NCBI GenBank assembly: GCA_032716605.1
Contig: CM064506.1
Location: forward strand, 20,928,894-20,992,893
DNA: 64,000 nt
Direction of reading: 5' to 3'
DNA from: Paralithodes platypus
Lineage: Eukaryota > Arthropoda > Malacostraca > Decapoda > Lithodidae
Below, piece by piece: positions 56,761 through 64,000 of the stretch. Position 1 is the stretch's first letter; every line of letters begins with the position of its first letter. Below the pieces are notes generated by a model. That model made no database searches and had not been told where the DNA came from. It was given only the letters and a program-made list of their open reading frames with translations. The position numbers were made by a program, and so were the translations under genes.

Positions 56761-59700
56761 TAGATAGATAGAGAGAGAGAAAGAGAAGTACATAGTTACA
56801 TAGATACACAGACTACACAGACCTTGCGGTCCCTACTAGCCAGTCCGGATTTAATTCTAACATGGGATTTGGTACAAAGTGTAAGTCAAAGGCAGCAAAG
56901 CAGAAGGCTCTCTCCACACTCACCACTTCCTCCTCCTCCTCCTCCGATAGCGAGAGAGAGAGAGAGAGTATGAATGGTGACTGATAGCAAAAACGAAGCA
57001 CACACACACACACACACACAATTTGGCACATTAAAATAAAACCAATGTAACCAAATACATGATTGTGTCATATATCGTTGTGTAAATTAGCTTCTTGGAC
57101 TCGCTAACCCTTTGAGTACCAGCGACGTGTATTATATTGTATTCTAGCTATATTTAGACGATATTATGCAGCTTAGGAAGGATCTGTGGTAGTTAAAAGG
57201 GTTTAGTTGAGATACTTCGAAGCCGTAATATGGCTATAGATCCTTCCTAAGCTCAATCAAATCGTCTAACAGTTGCCAGAATATGATGCAATGGACGTCC
57301 CTAGTACTGAATGGGTTAACTTCTTAGGGTAACTATTGGTGTATTTTAAAGGCGTGTAGAAAAAGTACTTAACCATATTTGATCCAAGGATGGGTGGTGG
57401 AGAGAGAGAGAGAGGGGGGGGGGGGGGCCTGGTTGTTTTGGACCTCCGCTGTTTCGCTCCATTAGTTTGGAGATTTTGAAACGGTTCAACCCAATAATTT
57501 GGCGATAATAATACGCTTCACGGCGAGCGATAGTAAGCTTGTAACCTAGAAGAAATCGGTCTTAGGTCGAGATAGGTTTAACCCTTTCAGTACAGGCGAC
57601 GTCTTGTTGGTTGCACAGCTGCATTTAGAAGATTATATGAAGCTTAGGAAAGACATATGGTATCTAAAATGACCAATTGAGATAGTCTGTAGCCTTGTAA
57701 TGGGTATACGTCGGTGTTAAGCTGAGTAAATTCATCTAATAGTTGGCAGAATATAATGAGAAGAACGTCCCCGATGCTGTATGGGCTAATTATAATACTA
57801 AATGGTCTATATTACCCCGGTGCTGTATGGGCTAATTATAATACTAAATGGTCTATATTACCCCGGTGCTGTATGGGCTAATTATAATACTAAATGGTCT
57901 ATATTACCCCGGTGCTGTATGGGCTAATTATAATACTAAATGGTCTATATTACCCCAGTGCTGTATGGGCTAATTATAATACTAAATGGTCTATATTACC
58001 CCGGTGCTGTATGGGCTAATTATACTACTAAATGGTCTATATTACCCCGGTGCTGTATGGGCTAATTATAATACTAAATGGTCTATATTACCCCGGTGCT
58101 GTATGGGCTAATTATACTACTAAATGGTCTATATTACCCCGGTGCTGTATGGGCTAATTATACTACTAAATGGTCTATATTACCCCGGTGCTGTATGGGC
58201 TAATTATACTAAATGGTCTATATTACCCCGGTGCTGTATGGGCTAATTATAATACTAAATGGTCTATATTACCCCGGTGCTGTATGGGCTAATTATACTA
58301 CTAAATGGTCTATATTACCCCAGTGCTGTATGGGCTAATTATAATACTAAATGGTCTATATTACCCCGGTGCTGTATGGGCTAATTATAATACTAAATGG
58401 TCTATATTACCCCGGTGGTGTATGGGCTAATTATACTACTAAATGGTCTATATTACCCCAGTGCTGTATGGGCTAATTATAATACTAAATGGTCTATATT
58501 ACCCCGGTGCTGTATGGGCTAATTATACTACTAAATGGTCTATATTACCCCAGTGCTGTATGGGCTAATTATAATACTAAATGGTCTATATTACCCCGGT
58601 GCTGTATGGGCTAATTATAATACTAAATGGTCTATATTACCCCGATGCTGTATGGGCTAATTATACTACTAAATGGTCTATATTACCCCAGTGTTGTATG
58701 GGCTAATTATAATACTAAATGGTCTATATTACCCCGATGCTGTATGGGCTAATTATACTACTAAATGGTCTATATTACCCCGGTGCTGTATGGGCTAATT
58801 ATAATACTAAATGGTCTATATTACCCCGGTGCTGTATGGGCTAATTATAATACTAAATGGTCTATATATTACCCCGGTGCTGTATGGGCTAATTATAACA
58901 CTAAATGGACTATATTACCCCGGTGCTGTATGGGCTAATTATACTACTAATGGTCTATATACCCGGTGCTGTATGGGCTAATTATCTATATTACCCCGGT
59001 GCTGTATGGGCTAATTATACTACTAAATGGTCTATATTACCCCGGTGCTGTATGGGCTAATTATACTACTAAATGGTCTATATTACCCCGGTGCTGTATG
59101 GGCTAATTATACTACTAAATGGTCTATATTACCCCGGTGCTGTATGGGCTAATTATAATACTAAATGGTCTATATTACCCCGGTGCTGTATGGGCTAATT
59201 ATACTACTAAATGGTCTATATTACCCCAGTGCTGTATGGGCTAATTATAATACTAAATGGTCTATATTACCCCAGTGCTGTATGGGCTAATTATACTACT
59301 AAATGGTCTATATTACCCCAGTGCTGTATGGGCTAATTATAATACTAAATGGTCTATATTACCCCGGTGGTGTATGGGCTAATTATACTACTAAATGGTC
59401 TATATTACCCCAGTGCTGTATGGGCTAATTATAATACTAAATGGTCTATATTACCCCGGTGCTGTATGGGCTAATTATACTACTAAATGGTCTATATTAC
59501 CCCAGTGCTGTATGGGCTAATTATAATACTAAATGGTCTATATTACCCCGGTGCTGTATGGGCTAATTATAATACTAAATGGTCTATATTACCCCGATGC
59601 TGTATGGGCTAATTATACTACTAAATGGTCTATATTACCCCAGTGTTGTATGGGCTAATTATAATACTAAATGGTCTATATTACCCCGATGCTGTATGGG

Positions 59701-61674
59701 CTAATTATACTACTAAATGGTCTATATTACCCCGGTGTTGTATGGGCTAATTATAATACTAAATGGTCTATATTACCCCGGTGCTGTATGGGCTAATTAT
59801 AATACTAAATGGTCTATATTACCCCGATGCTGTATGGGCTAATTATACTACTAAATGGTCTATATTACCCCGGTGTTGTATGGGCTAATTATAATACTAA
59901 TGGTCTATATTACCCCGGTGCTGTATGGGCTAATTATAATACTAAATGGTCTATATTACCCCGGTGCTGTATGGGCTAATTATAATACTAAATGGTCTAT
60001 ATTACCCCGGTGCTGTATGGGCTAATTATAATACTAAATGGTCTATATTACCCCGGTGCTGTATGGGCTAATTATAATACTAAATGGTCTATATTACCCC
60101 GGTGCTGTATGGGCTAATTATAATACTAAATGGTCTATATTACCCCGGTGCTGTATGGGCTAATTATAATACTAAATGGTCTATATTACCCCGATGCTGT
60201 ATGGGCTAATTATACTACTAAATGGTCTATATTACCCCGGTGTTGTATGGGCTAATTATAATACTAAATGGTCTATATTACCCCGATGCTGTATGGGCTA
60301 ATTATACTACTAAATGGTCTATATTACCCCGGTGTTGTATGGGCTAATTATAATACTAAATGGTCTATATTACCCCGATGTTGTATGGGCTAATTATAAT
60401 ACTAAATGGTCTATATTACCCCGATGCTGTATGGGCTAATTATACTACTAAATGGTCTATATTACCCCGGTGTTGTATGGGCTAATTATAATACTAATGG
60501 TCTATATTACCCCGGTGCTGTATGGGCTAATTAATACTAAATGGTCTATATTACCCCGGTGCTGTATGGGCTAATTATAATACTAAATGGTCTATATTAC
60601 CCCGGTGCTGTATGGGCTAATTATAATACTAAATGGTCTATATTACCCCGGTGCTGTATGGGCTAATTATACTACTAAATGGTCTATATTACCCCGGTGC
60701 TGTATGGGCTAATTATAATACTAAATGGTCTATATTACCCCGGTGCTGTATGGGCTAATTATAATACTAAATGGTCTATATTACCCCGGTGCTGTATGGG
60801 CTAATTATAATACTAAATGGTCTATATTACCCCAGTGCTGTATGGGCTAATTATAATACTAAATGGTCTATATTACCCCAGTGCTGTATGGGCTAATTAT
60901 ACTACTAAATGGTCTATATTACCCCGGTGTTGTATGGGCTAATTATAATACTAATGGTCTATATTACCCCAGTGCTGTATGGGCTAATTATACTACTAAA
61001 TGGTCTATATTACCCCGGTGTTGTATGGGCTAATTATAATACTAATGGTCTATATTACCCCGGTGCTGTATGGGCTAATTATAATACTAAATGGTCTATA
61101 TTACCCCGGTGCTGTATGGGCTAATTATAATACTAAATGGTCTATATTACCCCGGTGCTGTATGGGCTAATTATAATACTAAATGGTCTATATTACCCCG
61201 GTGCTGTATGGGCTAATTATACTACTAAATGGTCTATATTACCCCGGTGCTGTATGGGCTAATTATAATACTAAATGGTCTATCTTACCCCGGTGCTGTA
61301 TGGGCTAATTATAATACTAAATGGTCTATATTACCCCGGTGCTGTATGGGCTAATTATAATACTAAATGGTCTATATTACCCCAGTGCTGTATGGGCTAA
61401 TTATAATACTAAATGGTCTATATTACCCCGGTGTTGTATGGGCTAATTATAATACTAATGGTCTATATTACCCCGGTGCTGTATGGGCTAATTATAATAC
61501 TAAATGGTCTATATTACCCCGGTGCTGTATGGGCTAATTATAATACTAAATGGTCTATATTACCCCGGTGCTGTATGGGCTAATTATACTACTAAATGGT
61601 CTATATTACCCCGGTGTTGTATGGGCTAATTATAATACTAATGGTCTATATTACCCCGGTGCTGTATGGGCTAA

Positions 61675-61706
<32 letters not shown>

Positions 61707-62621
61707 ACAATGAACGGAGGAAGGAAAAACACAGATAAAACAAAAAGGTCCATGTGCCTAAAGGCATCCTCCATTCATAATACTAAATGGTCTATATTAC
61801 CCCGGTGCTGTATGGGCTAATTATAATACTAAATGGTCTATATTACCCCGGTGCTGTATGGGCTAATTATAATACTAAATGGTCTATATTACCCCGGTGC
61901 TGTATGGGCTAATTATAATACTAAATGGTCTATATTACCCCGGTGCTGTATGGGCTAATTATAATACTAAATGGTCTATATTACCCCGGTGCTGTATGGG
62001 CTAATTATAATACTAAATGGTCTATATTACCCCGGTGCTGTATGGACTAATTATAATACTAAATGGTCTATATTACCCCGGTGCTGTATGGGCTAATTAT
62101 AATACTAAATGGTCTATATTACCCCGGTGCTGTATGGGCTAATTATAATACTAAATGGTCTATATTACCCCGGTGCTGTATGGGCTAATTATAATACTAA
62201 ATGGTCTATATTACCCCGGTGCTGTATGGGCTAATTATAATACTAAATGGTCTATATTACCCCGGTGCTGTATGGGCTAATTATAATACTAAATGGTCTA
62301 TATTACCCCGGTGCTGTATGGGCTAATTATAATACTAAATGGTCTATATTACCCCGGTGCTGTATGGGCTAATTATAATACTAAATGGTCTATATTACCC
62401 TTGCCAGTTTGTCGATTTTAAGACCTTTCATCCCTTTCTTTATCAATATCAAGACCTTTCGTGTCAGTTAGGTTCCGTTTTTATTTCCTGGCGAGCGATA
62501 GCGAGCCTGTAATTGAGGAGGAACTAGGCTTCGGCCGGGAGATTTTTCAACCGAAAAATTTACAAATTTTTCTCGAAGGGTATTTTGGGGGTATTTTTAA
62601 AAGTTTGATGAAGGTCTTTAG

Positions 62622-62652
<31 letters not shown>

Positions 62653-62876
62653 TGAATACATACATACAGTATTATATCCCCGTAACGCTAAATGATCTGT
62701 ATTCCTCTTTCCAGTTCAAGGGGTGCGCCAAGGCGTTCTCCCGGCTAGAGAACTTGAAGATCCACCTAAGGAGCCATACGGGAGAGCGGCCTTATATCTG
62801 TGTCTACCCCCACTGTATCAAGGCCTTCAGTAACTCCTCAGACAGGGCTAAACATCAGAGGACCCATGTGGACGCT
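48536..62876 (+). CDS. glis: GLIS1/GLIS3-like (lame-duck-type) C2H2 zinc-finger transcription factor, 5' and middle part
   Basis: Four coding segments (48536-48650, 49479-50250, 50618-50819, 62715-62876) join in frame at GT-AG borders to 417 codons. Residues 1-294 are Ser/Pro/Gly/Thr-rich and probably disordered, with an Asn/His run and an acidic stretch ([10 protein letters not shown]) just before the fingers. Finger 1 is C295-C300-H313-H318, finger 2 C329-C334-H350-H354, finger 3 C362-C367-H380-H384, finger 4 C392-C397-H410-H414. The strings [44 protein letters not shown] and [15 protein letters not shown] are hallmarks of the GLIS1/GLIS3 finger domain; Gli, Zic and GLIS2 differ there. These nuclear proteins bind G-rich DNA sites as activators or repressors. 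Finger 5 (usually after KPY) and the C-terminus are not in the window. ATG 48536 is the best start seen, but the frame stays open to the start of its exon, so a longer N-terminus is possible. Confidence 0.85.
48690..48962 (+). mobile_element. TTAA-A variant fragment in a GLIS intron
   Basis: TTTGGTCCGAGGGGGGTC, GCTCCATTAGCTTGAAG, TTAATTTGGCAATAATA, GGGCGAGCGATAGCAAGCC, TCGAAAAATGTACTAATC and GAAGTCTGGGGAAGG. Same variant as 41930 and 57400 (GGTCCG start). Confidence 0.6.
48964..49150. mobile_element. F-family MITE in a GLIS intron
   Basis: CTGTTTCTTTTCAACTGGC, GGTAAATTGCAAAGTGCCC, GATTTTGAAGATTTTGTGG, AGAGACATAGTAGTTTC. The right end stops at GGGATTCAATGGC. Confidence 0.65.
49275..49400 (+). 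mobile_element. TTAA-A MITE, internally deleted
   Basis: ATTAAGGCAGGATGGGTCG joins directly to GAGTTACCGGCCGGGAC, TTTTTCTACCGAAAAATG, TCTTGAAGGGGGGTC, AGCTTGATAC. Left flank TTAA at about 49270. Confidence 0.65.
49479..50250 (+). CDS. glis: GLIS-like gene, large N-terminal exon
   Basis: Acceptor (CT)nTGCAG ends 49478; donor TGTAG-GTATGT at 50251. About 257 residues rich in Ser, Pro, Gly and Thr, with [16 protein letters not shown] continuing the preceding exon's [13 protein letters not shown] pattern. The GC content is higher than in the surroundings, as expected of coding sequence. Two near-repeats, [20 protein letters not shown] and [10 protein letters not shown], suggest an internal duplication of a DLTFQ motif. 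An Asn/His run and an acidic stretch lie at the end. The exon ends ...GPRWC plus two bases of Arg, so the first zinc-ligand Cys of finger 1 is its last full codon. Confidence 0.85.
50618..50819 (+). CDS. glis: GLIS-like gene, exon coding fingers 1-2
   Basis: Acceptor CTATTACCAG ends 50617; donor ACC-GTGAGT at 50820. Completes finger 1 (WVDC...HIERAH) and encodes all of finger 2 (CFWAAC...HMRVH), the linker SGEKPN and the first ligand of finger 3 (KCT). 202 nt, ending in phase 0. Two upstream T/A-rich repeats of TCTAT form an unusual polypyrimidine region. Confidence 0.9.
50860..51250. repeat. CT/CA low-complexity with three imperfect 65-bp repeats
   Basis: CTCACTCTCTCTC, ATGTATGTATTAAAGTGAC, GATTTGATGTCTCTG recur near 50955, 51010 and 51075. 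CACA/CTCT runs follow. Lies just inside the large GLIS intron. Confidence 0.7.
51316..51505. mobile_element. TTAA-C MITE, right end replaced by poly-A
   Basis: Left CCTAACCCATTCAGTAACG, GTGACGTCC; right half CCCAAGCTGTATACAATCG, TGTAGCTGAAGTCC, then poly-A (51498-51512). Confidence 0.6.
51554..52098. mobile_element. TTAA-C MITE split by a TTAA-A MITE
   Basis: TTAA at 51550-51553 and 52099-52102. Ends CCCCTTCTGTACCAGCG and, reversed, CCCTTCCAGTACCGGTG. A TTAA-A element (51647-51970) sits in it at an internal TTAA (51643-51646), with TTCA, a mutated TTAA, at 51971-51974. Without it the TTAA-C unit would be about 215 bp, normal for the family. Confidence 0.8.
51647..51970 (-). mobile_element. 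TTAA-A MITE nested in TTAA-C
   Basis: GGGAAGGTATTTAGTCTG at the left; ATTTTTCGGTAGAAAAAT, CCCGGCCGAAGGCCGG, CTCGCTATCGCTCGCC and GGCACGAACGG follow in reverse order; right end AAATCTCCCC. Confidence 0.8.
52108..52500. mobile_element. G-family MITE split by a TTAA-B element
   Basis: G left: GTCACACGAGCGATTTTTCC, AATTTTTACGGGCAATTG, AGTCTGGCAGC. G right from about 52459: TTCCGTAAAATATAAACTAC, CAAACATATTCTACC, as in 27840-27870. Between them is a TTAA-B element from TTAA 52163-52166 (GGGGAGTCACCTG ... GTCTTAAACAG), whose right end is lost. Confidence 0.65.
52503..52730. mobile_element. F-family MITE
   Basis: Left AGTCAGTTTCTTTTCAACTG, ACGGTAAATTGCAAAG; right, reversed, CTCGGTTTCATTTCATCTG, ACGGTAAAGTG. 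Contains GATGCAGGGACATAGTATAG. About 220 bp, the most complete F copy. Confidence 0.75.
52884..52988. repeat. (GA)n and (GTGA)n microsatellite
   Basis: GA at 52886-52920, GTGA at 52928-52970, GA again to 52986. Bases 52731-52880 show nothing recognisable. Confidence 0.9.
52989..53280 (-). mobile_element. TTAA-A MITE split by a LINE 3' tail
   Basis: AATCGACACATAAACGGCAC, GAAAGGTCGTAAAATCG, then an insert (53036-53199), then AATGGGGCTAAACG, GGGAGAAGGGGGTCC and a C run. The insert is the 3' tail of the LINE family (GGAGAAAAAGGTAATGCTG, GTCCCCCCC, GAGTCACAATGTCTGG, CTTGATGCAGTTCAAG), minus strand. CTAAT is present on both sides (53031-53035 and 53200-53204) as a likely target duplication. Confidence 0.7.
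53500..53735. repeat. AT, GA and G simple repeats
   Basis: ATATACAGTATATATAC palindrome-like AT at 53540-53580; GA at 53629-53648 and 53694-53712; a G run at about 53716-53732. Confidence 0.8.
53880..54815. repeat. pyrimidine minisatellite (CCACCAGCTTTCCTCCTCC-type)
   Basis: Units of 15-27 bp built from CCACCAGCTTTCCTCC plus a variable number of TCC. Two long blocks (about 53990-54250 and 54400-54660) repeat the same order of variants. The + strand is about 95% pyrimidine, suited to triplex DNA. Long Ser/Phe/Pro/Leu frames (350-366 codons) and the Glu/Gly/Lys frames opposite are artefacts. Confidence 0.9.
54990..55195. repeat. GT-rich microsatellite
   Basis: GT runs separated by GACGTG and GGATGTG. 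Confidence 0.95.
55341..55715. mobile_element. TTAA-B foldback element, best preserved
   Basis: TTAA at 55337-55340 and 55716-55719. Left arm GGGAGCCCACCTCGC, GGCCCCATTCAGCCTACTG, CATCCAGGTGTC, GGCGAGCGGTAGCGAGCC, AGCATATATAT; the right arm gives the same motifs in reverse, ending GTGACCCCCC. The loop contains ACAGCAAGCTAAATTTG, TTTTTCGATAGAAAAATG and GCGAAGCCGG. Confidence 0.85.
55770..56042 (-). mobile_element. tRNA-derived SINE
   Basis: Minus strand head: CAGCATGGCTAAGAGGTACC (A-box region) and GGGATCGATACCCCCAGCC (B-box variant), 56040 to about 55963. Body to 55770 with the 3' tail seen on + as TGTTGGAATGGCTGTGG. The tail is shared with the SINE at 15560-15965. Confidence 0.65.
56060..56335. 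other. AT-rich sequence, no gene
   Basis: AATAAAAATATAAA-type sequence with about 80% A+T. Nothing recognisable. Confidence 0.6.
56408..56590. repeat. 60-bp tandem repeat, 3 copies, open on both strands
   Basis: Unit CGGCAGATCCCTTTCAAACC, CAACCCATCTCGTCCTATTG, GCAACCTGTCCGCTAAATTT. The period is a multiple of 3, so the + frame reads [17 protein letters not shown] three times and minus frames are also open (99 and 103 codons). No known domain. Likely non-coding. Confidence 0.85.
56710..56785. repeat. (GT)n, (GATA)n and (GA)n microsatellite
   Basis: GT at 56712-56758, then GATAGATAGATAGA. The reversed interspersed repeat GCGGTCCCTACTAGCCAG lies at about 56826-56843. Confidence 0.9.
57108..57315. 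mobile_element. TTAA-C MITE
   Basis: CTAA (57104-57107, a mutated TTAA) and TTAA (57316-57319). Ends CCCTTTGAGTACCAGCG and, reversed, CCCATTCAGTACTAGGG. 208 bp. Confidence 0.8.
57390..57577 (+). mobile_element. TTAA-A variant, left part
   Basis: ATTTGATCCAAGGATGGG, TCGCTCCATTAGTTTGG, CAACCCAATAATTTGGCG, CGGCGAGCGATAGTAAGC, CTTAGGTCGAGATAGG. It is cut at 57578 by a TTAA-C element. A GA/G run lies at 57400-57427. Confidence 0.55.
57582..57785. mobile_element. TTAA-C MITE whose right end continues into a satellite
   Basis: TTAA at 57578-57581; left end CCCTTTCAGTACAGGCG; right end GTCCCCGATGCTGTATGGG followed by CTAA (57786-57789). 204 bp. The right 20 bp are the start of the 46-bp satellite unit. 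Confidence 0.8.
57765..62403. repeat. 4.6-kb satellite of a 46-bp unit, about 100 copies
   Basis: Unit: ATGGGCTAATTATAATAC, TAAATGGTCTATATTACC, CCGGTGCTGT. Common variants are ATAATAC/ATACTAC, CCGGTG/CCAGTG/CCGATG, GCTGT/GTTGT/GGTGT and a one-base deletion (ACTAATGG). The part CCGGTGCTGTATGGGCTAA is the terminus of a TTAA-C element. It lies within the GLIS intron between exons for fingers 2 and 3. Confidence 0.95.
61675..61780 (-). mobile_element. small poly-A retroposon inserted in the satellite
   Basis: A poly-T run (61675-61700) is followed by about 75 bp of unrelated sequence (AAAGAGACAATGAACGG ... GGCATCCTCCATTC), then the satellite resumes in phase. The form is that of a minus-strand, 5'-truncated retroposon. 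Its family is not recognised. Confidence 0.55.
62404..62651 (+). mobile_element. TTAA-A MITE fragment next to the finger 3-4 exon
   Basis: GCCAGTTTGTCGATTTTA, GGCGAGCGATAGCGAGCC, GGCTTCGGCCGGG, CAACCGAAAAATTTAC, CTCGAAGGG, TTTGATGAAGG, ended by poly-A (62626-62651), 63 bp before the splice acceptor. Confidence 0.7.
62715..62876 (+). CDS. glis: GLIS-like gene, exon coding fingers 3-4
   Basis: Acceptor CCTCTTTCCAG ends 62714; donor GCT-GTAAGT at 62877. Encodes [29 protein letters not shown], and finger 4 CVYPHC...HQRTHVDA: 54 codons, phase 0 at both ends. The exon end and donor lie in the first, diverged unit of a 65-bp tandem repeat. Confidence 0.9.
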
Positions 62877-63130
62877 GTAAGTATAAGTGGATATGCTGTA
62901 AGTAGGCTGATATTTGGTGTGGAGAGTAAGACGGATATATGATGTGGATGCTGTATGTAGATGTGGATATTTGGTGTGGATATGTTGTAAGTAAGACGGA
63001 TATATGATGTGGATGCTGTAAGTAGATGTGGATATTTGGTGTGGATATGTTGTAAGTAAGACGGATATAGGATGTGGATGCTGTAAGTAGATGTGGATAT
63101 TTGGTGTGGATATGTTGTAATTAGTTGGAT
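62866..63130. repeat. 65-bp tandem repeat containing the exon's splice donor
   Basis: Starts at 62941, 63006 and 63071 share GATGTGGATGCTGTAAGTAG (TGTATG in the first), then ATGTGGATATTTGGTG and TGGATATGTTGTAAGTAAG. A diverged first unit (62866-62940) begins inside the exon with ATGTGGACGCTGTAAGTAT. Confidence 0.85.
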
Positions 63131-63215
63131 AGTTTTTTTTTCCCATGTGTATGAAGGAGACAAAATGCAAAGCTGCCTGCAACAAGTGTCTCCCCAAAGT
63201 TGAAAAAGTTATAGT
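63131..63215 (-). mobile_element. LINE 3' tail fragment
   Basis: Poly-T (63131-63140), then ATGTGTATGAAGGAGAC, AAAATGCAAAGCTGCCTGC and TGTCTCCCCAAAGTTG. It interrupts or ends the 65-bp repeat. Confidence 0.65.
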
Positions 63216-63535
63216 CGATATTATAAATATATTTTGTGGGTGTATTGGAATGAAGTGTGGTGTGCTTTTTAGTGTAGTGAAATGAATAGGAGGAGGAGGT
63301 GTTTGTGAGATATTGTTGGATTACACTCTGTGTAGATGAGACACAAACAGAAACAGTGAGGGAAGCCAAACAAATGAAACATGAGTTCCAGCAACTCCTT
63401 TTCACATGCGTATGAGGCCTCCCCTGGGTCTCCCTGCTCGATTGGTGTCTATAATCTCCCCAATATGATGTGCCCGATTACGAAGCCGCGGGGGGGGCTG
63501 GCTGGCTATCACCCCCTTAAATTCCCAATCACAAA
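63216..63535. other. no gene seen; unique-looking sequence
   Basis: No repeat family recognised and no reading frame with domain character. Finger 5 of the GLIS-like gene (expected KPY..C) is not found here. Confidence 0.4.
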
Positions 63536-63537
63536 AA

Positions 63538-63829
63538 CGGTGTCACACGAGCACTTTAACGGATGTGATATCGGAGTCACAGTATCCGAGTCAAGTAGTA
63601 GCAAAAATCGAGTCTACTATCTTCCAAAAGTAGCTAAAATCGAGTCTACTATCTGACAATTATCTCTTTCATTAATGCTGTATTTTGTATCTTAGAGCTA
63701 CTAATCGTGTAACAGTCCAATGTAATATATACGAATAAACAGTATAATCCATCAAAACAACATGAGCATTTGTAGCGGATTCAAGACTCCGATACATGTA
63801 GCCAATGAACTTGATCGTGTGTCGCCAGC
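63538..63829. mobile_element. MITE with GGTGTCACACGAGC-type ends
   Basis: Left CGGTGTCACACGAGCAC; right end reversed TGGCGACACACGATCAAG. About 290 bp with CGAGTCTACTATCT duplicated inside (63608 and 63640). Possibly related to G, whose ends also start near CACACGAGC. Confidence 0.55.
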
Positions 63830-63833
63830 CTAA

Positions 63834-64000
63834 CCCCTTCTGTACCGACGATATTTTTTGTTGTTTTTATTCTAGTTATGTCTAGAAAATTTTACGCAGC
63901 TTAAAAATAATCTGGGAAAGTAAAAAGGGTTAATTCAGATAGTTCGAAGCATGTTATTTGCTAGAGGTCCTTCTTTAACTGAATAAAATCGCCTAATAGT
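63834..64000. mobile_element. TTAA-C MITE, cut by the window end
   Basis: CTAA (63830-63833) then CCCCTTCTGTACCGACG. Family internal landmarks: TATGTCTAGAAAATTTT, GGGTTAATTCAGATAG, AAAATCGCCTAATAGT. Confidence 0.75.

Noticed and set aside
60909..61820. Repeated [16 protein letters not shown] + frames
   Set aside because: Generated by the 46-bp satellite where one-base deletions bring the frame back in phase.
62838..63197. Minus-strand frames of 102-119 codons rich in Tyr/Ser/His
   Set aside because: Translation of the 65-bp tandem repeat and antisense to the finger 3-4 exon.

Overview
The window is eukaryotic nuclear DNA. It has GT-AG introns, non-LTR retrotransposon fragments, tRNA-derived SINEs, many miniature inverted-repeat elements (MITEs) and a very high load of simple repeats and minisatellites. 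This profile, together with an invertebrate-looking GLIS gene, fits an arthropod, most likely a decapod crustacean. That is inference from repeat character, not a match to a known genome. I see no bacterial or phage genes.

The one convincing host gene lies on the + strand at its 3' side: a Gli-similar (GLIS1/GLIS3-type, lame-duck-like) C2H2 zinc-finger transcription factor. Four coding exons join in frame (48536-48650, 49479-50250, 50618-50819, 62715-62876; 1251 nt, 417 codons). They give a low-complexity N-terminal region followed by zinc fingers 1-4. Finger 5 and the C-terminus must lie beyond the window. A possible untranslated first exon ends at 46788, and an unrelated-looking promoter-like cluster lies at 4060-4360. 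The third intron shown (50820-62714, 11.9 kb) is filled with repeats, including a 4.6-kb satellite.

Most of the rest is mobile DNA. Family names are mine. TTAA-A: about 350-400 bp, flanked by TTAA, ends GGGGAGATGGG or GGGGGTAGTG. TTAA-B: about 375-390 bp foldbacks flanked by TTAA, sharing the core of A. TTAA-C: about 205 bp, TTAA target duplications, ends CCC(C/T)TTC-GTACCGG, piggyBac-like. D and H: TA-CAGT ends, Tc1/mariner-like. E: ends GTAGCGCCAAC-AACTTGAC. F: ends GTTTCTTTTCA-CTGACGG. G: ends near CACACGAGC. Many are nested in each other, so relative ages can be read. A 5'-truncated jockey/CR1-like LINE (22571-25515, minus) carries endonuclease and reverse-transcriptase sequence and is split by a TTAA element. 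Short 3' tails of the same family recur. A second retroelement fragment with a CCHC-like and PD-(D/E)XK-like C-terminus lies at 25785-26830.

Long tandem arrays: 46-bp core plus variable (CT)n (5263-11940); 32 bp (17215-17767); 91 bp (34287-35166); 54 bp (36023-37155); 22 bp (42379-42990); pyrimidine-rich (53880-54815); 46 bp (57765-62403); 65 bp (62866-63130). At least four arrays (19, 22, 46 and 54 bp units) start inside or at the end of a MITE, which suggests that in this genome MITE sequence seeds satellites.
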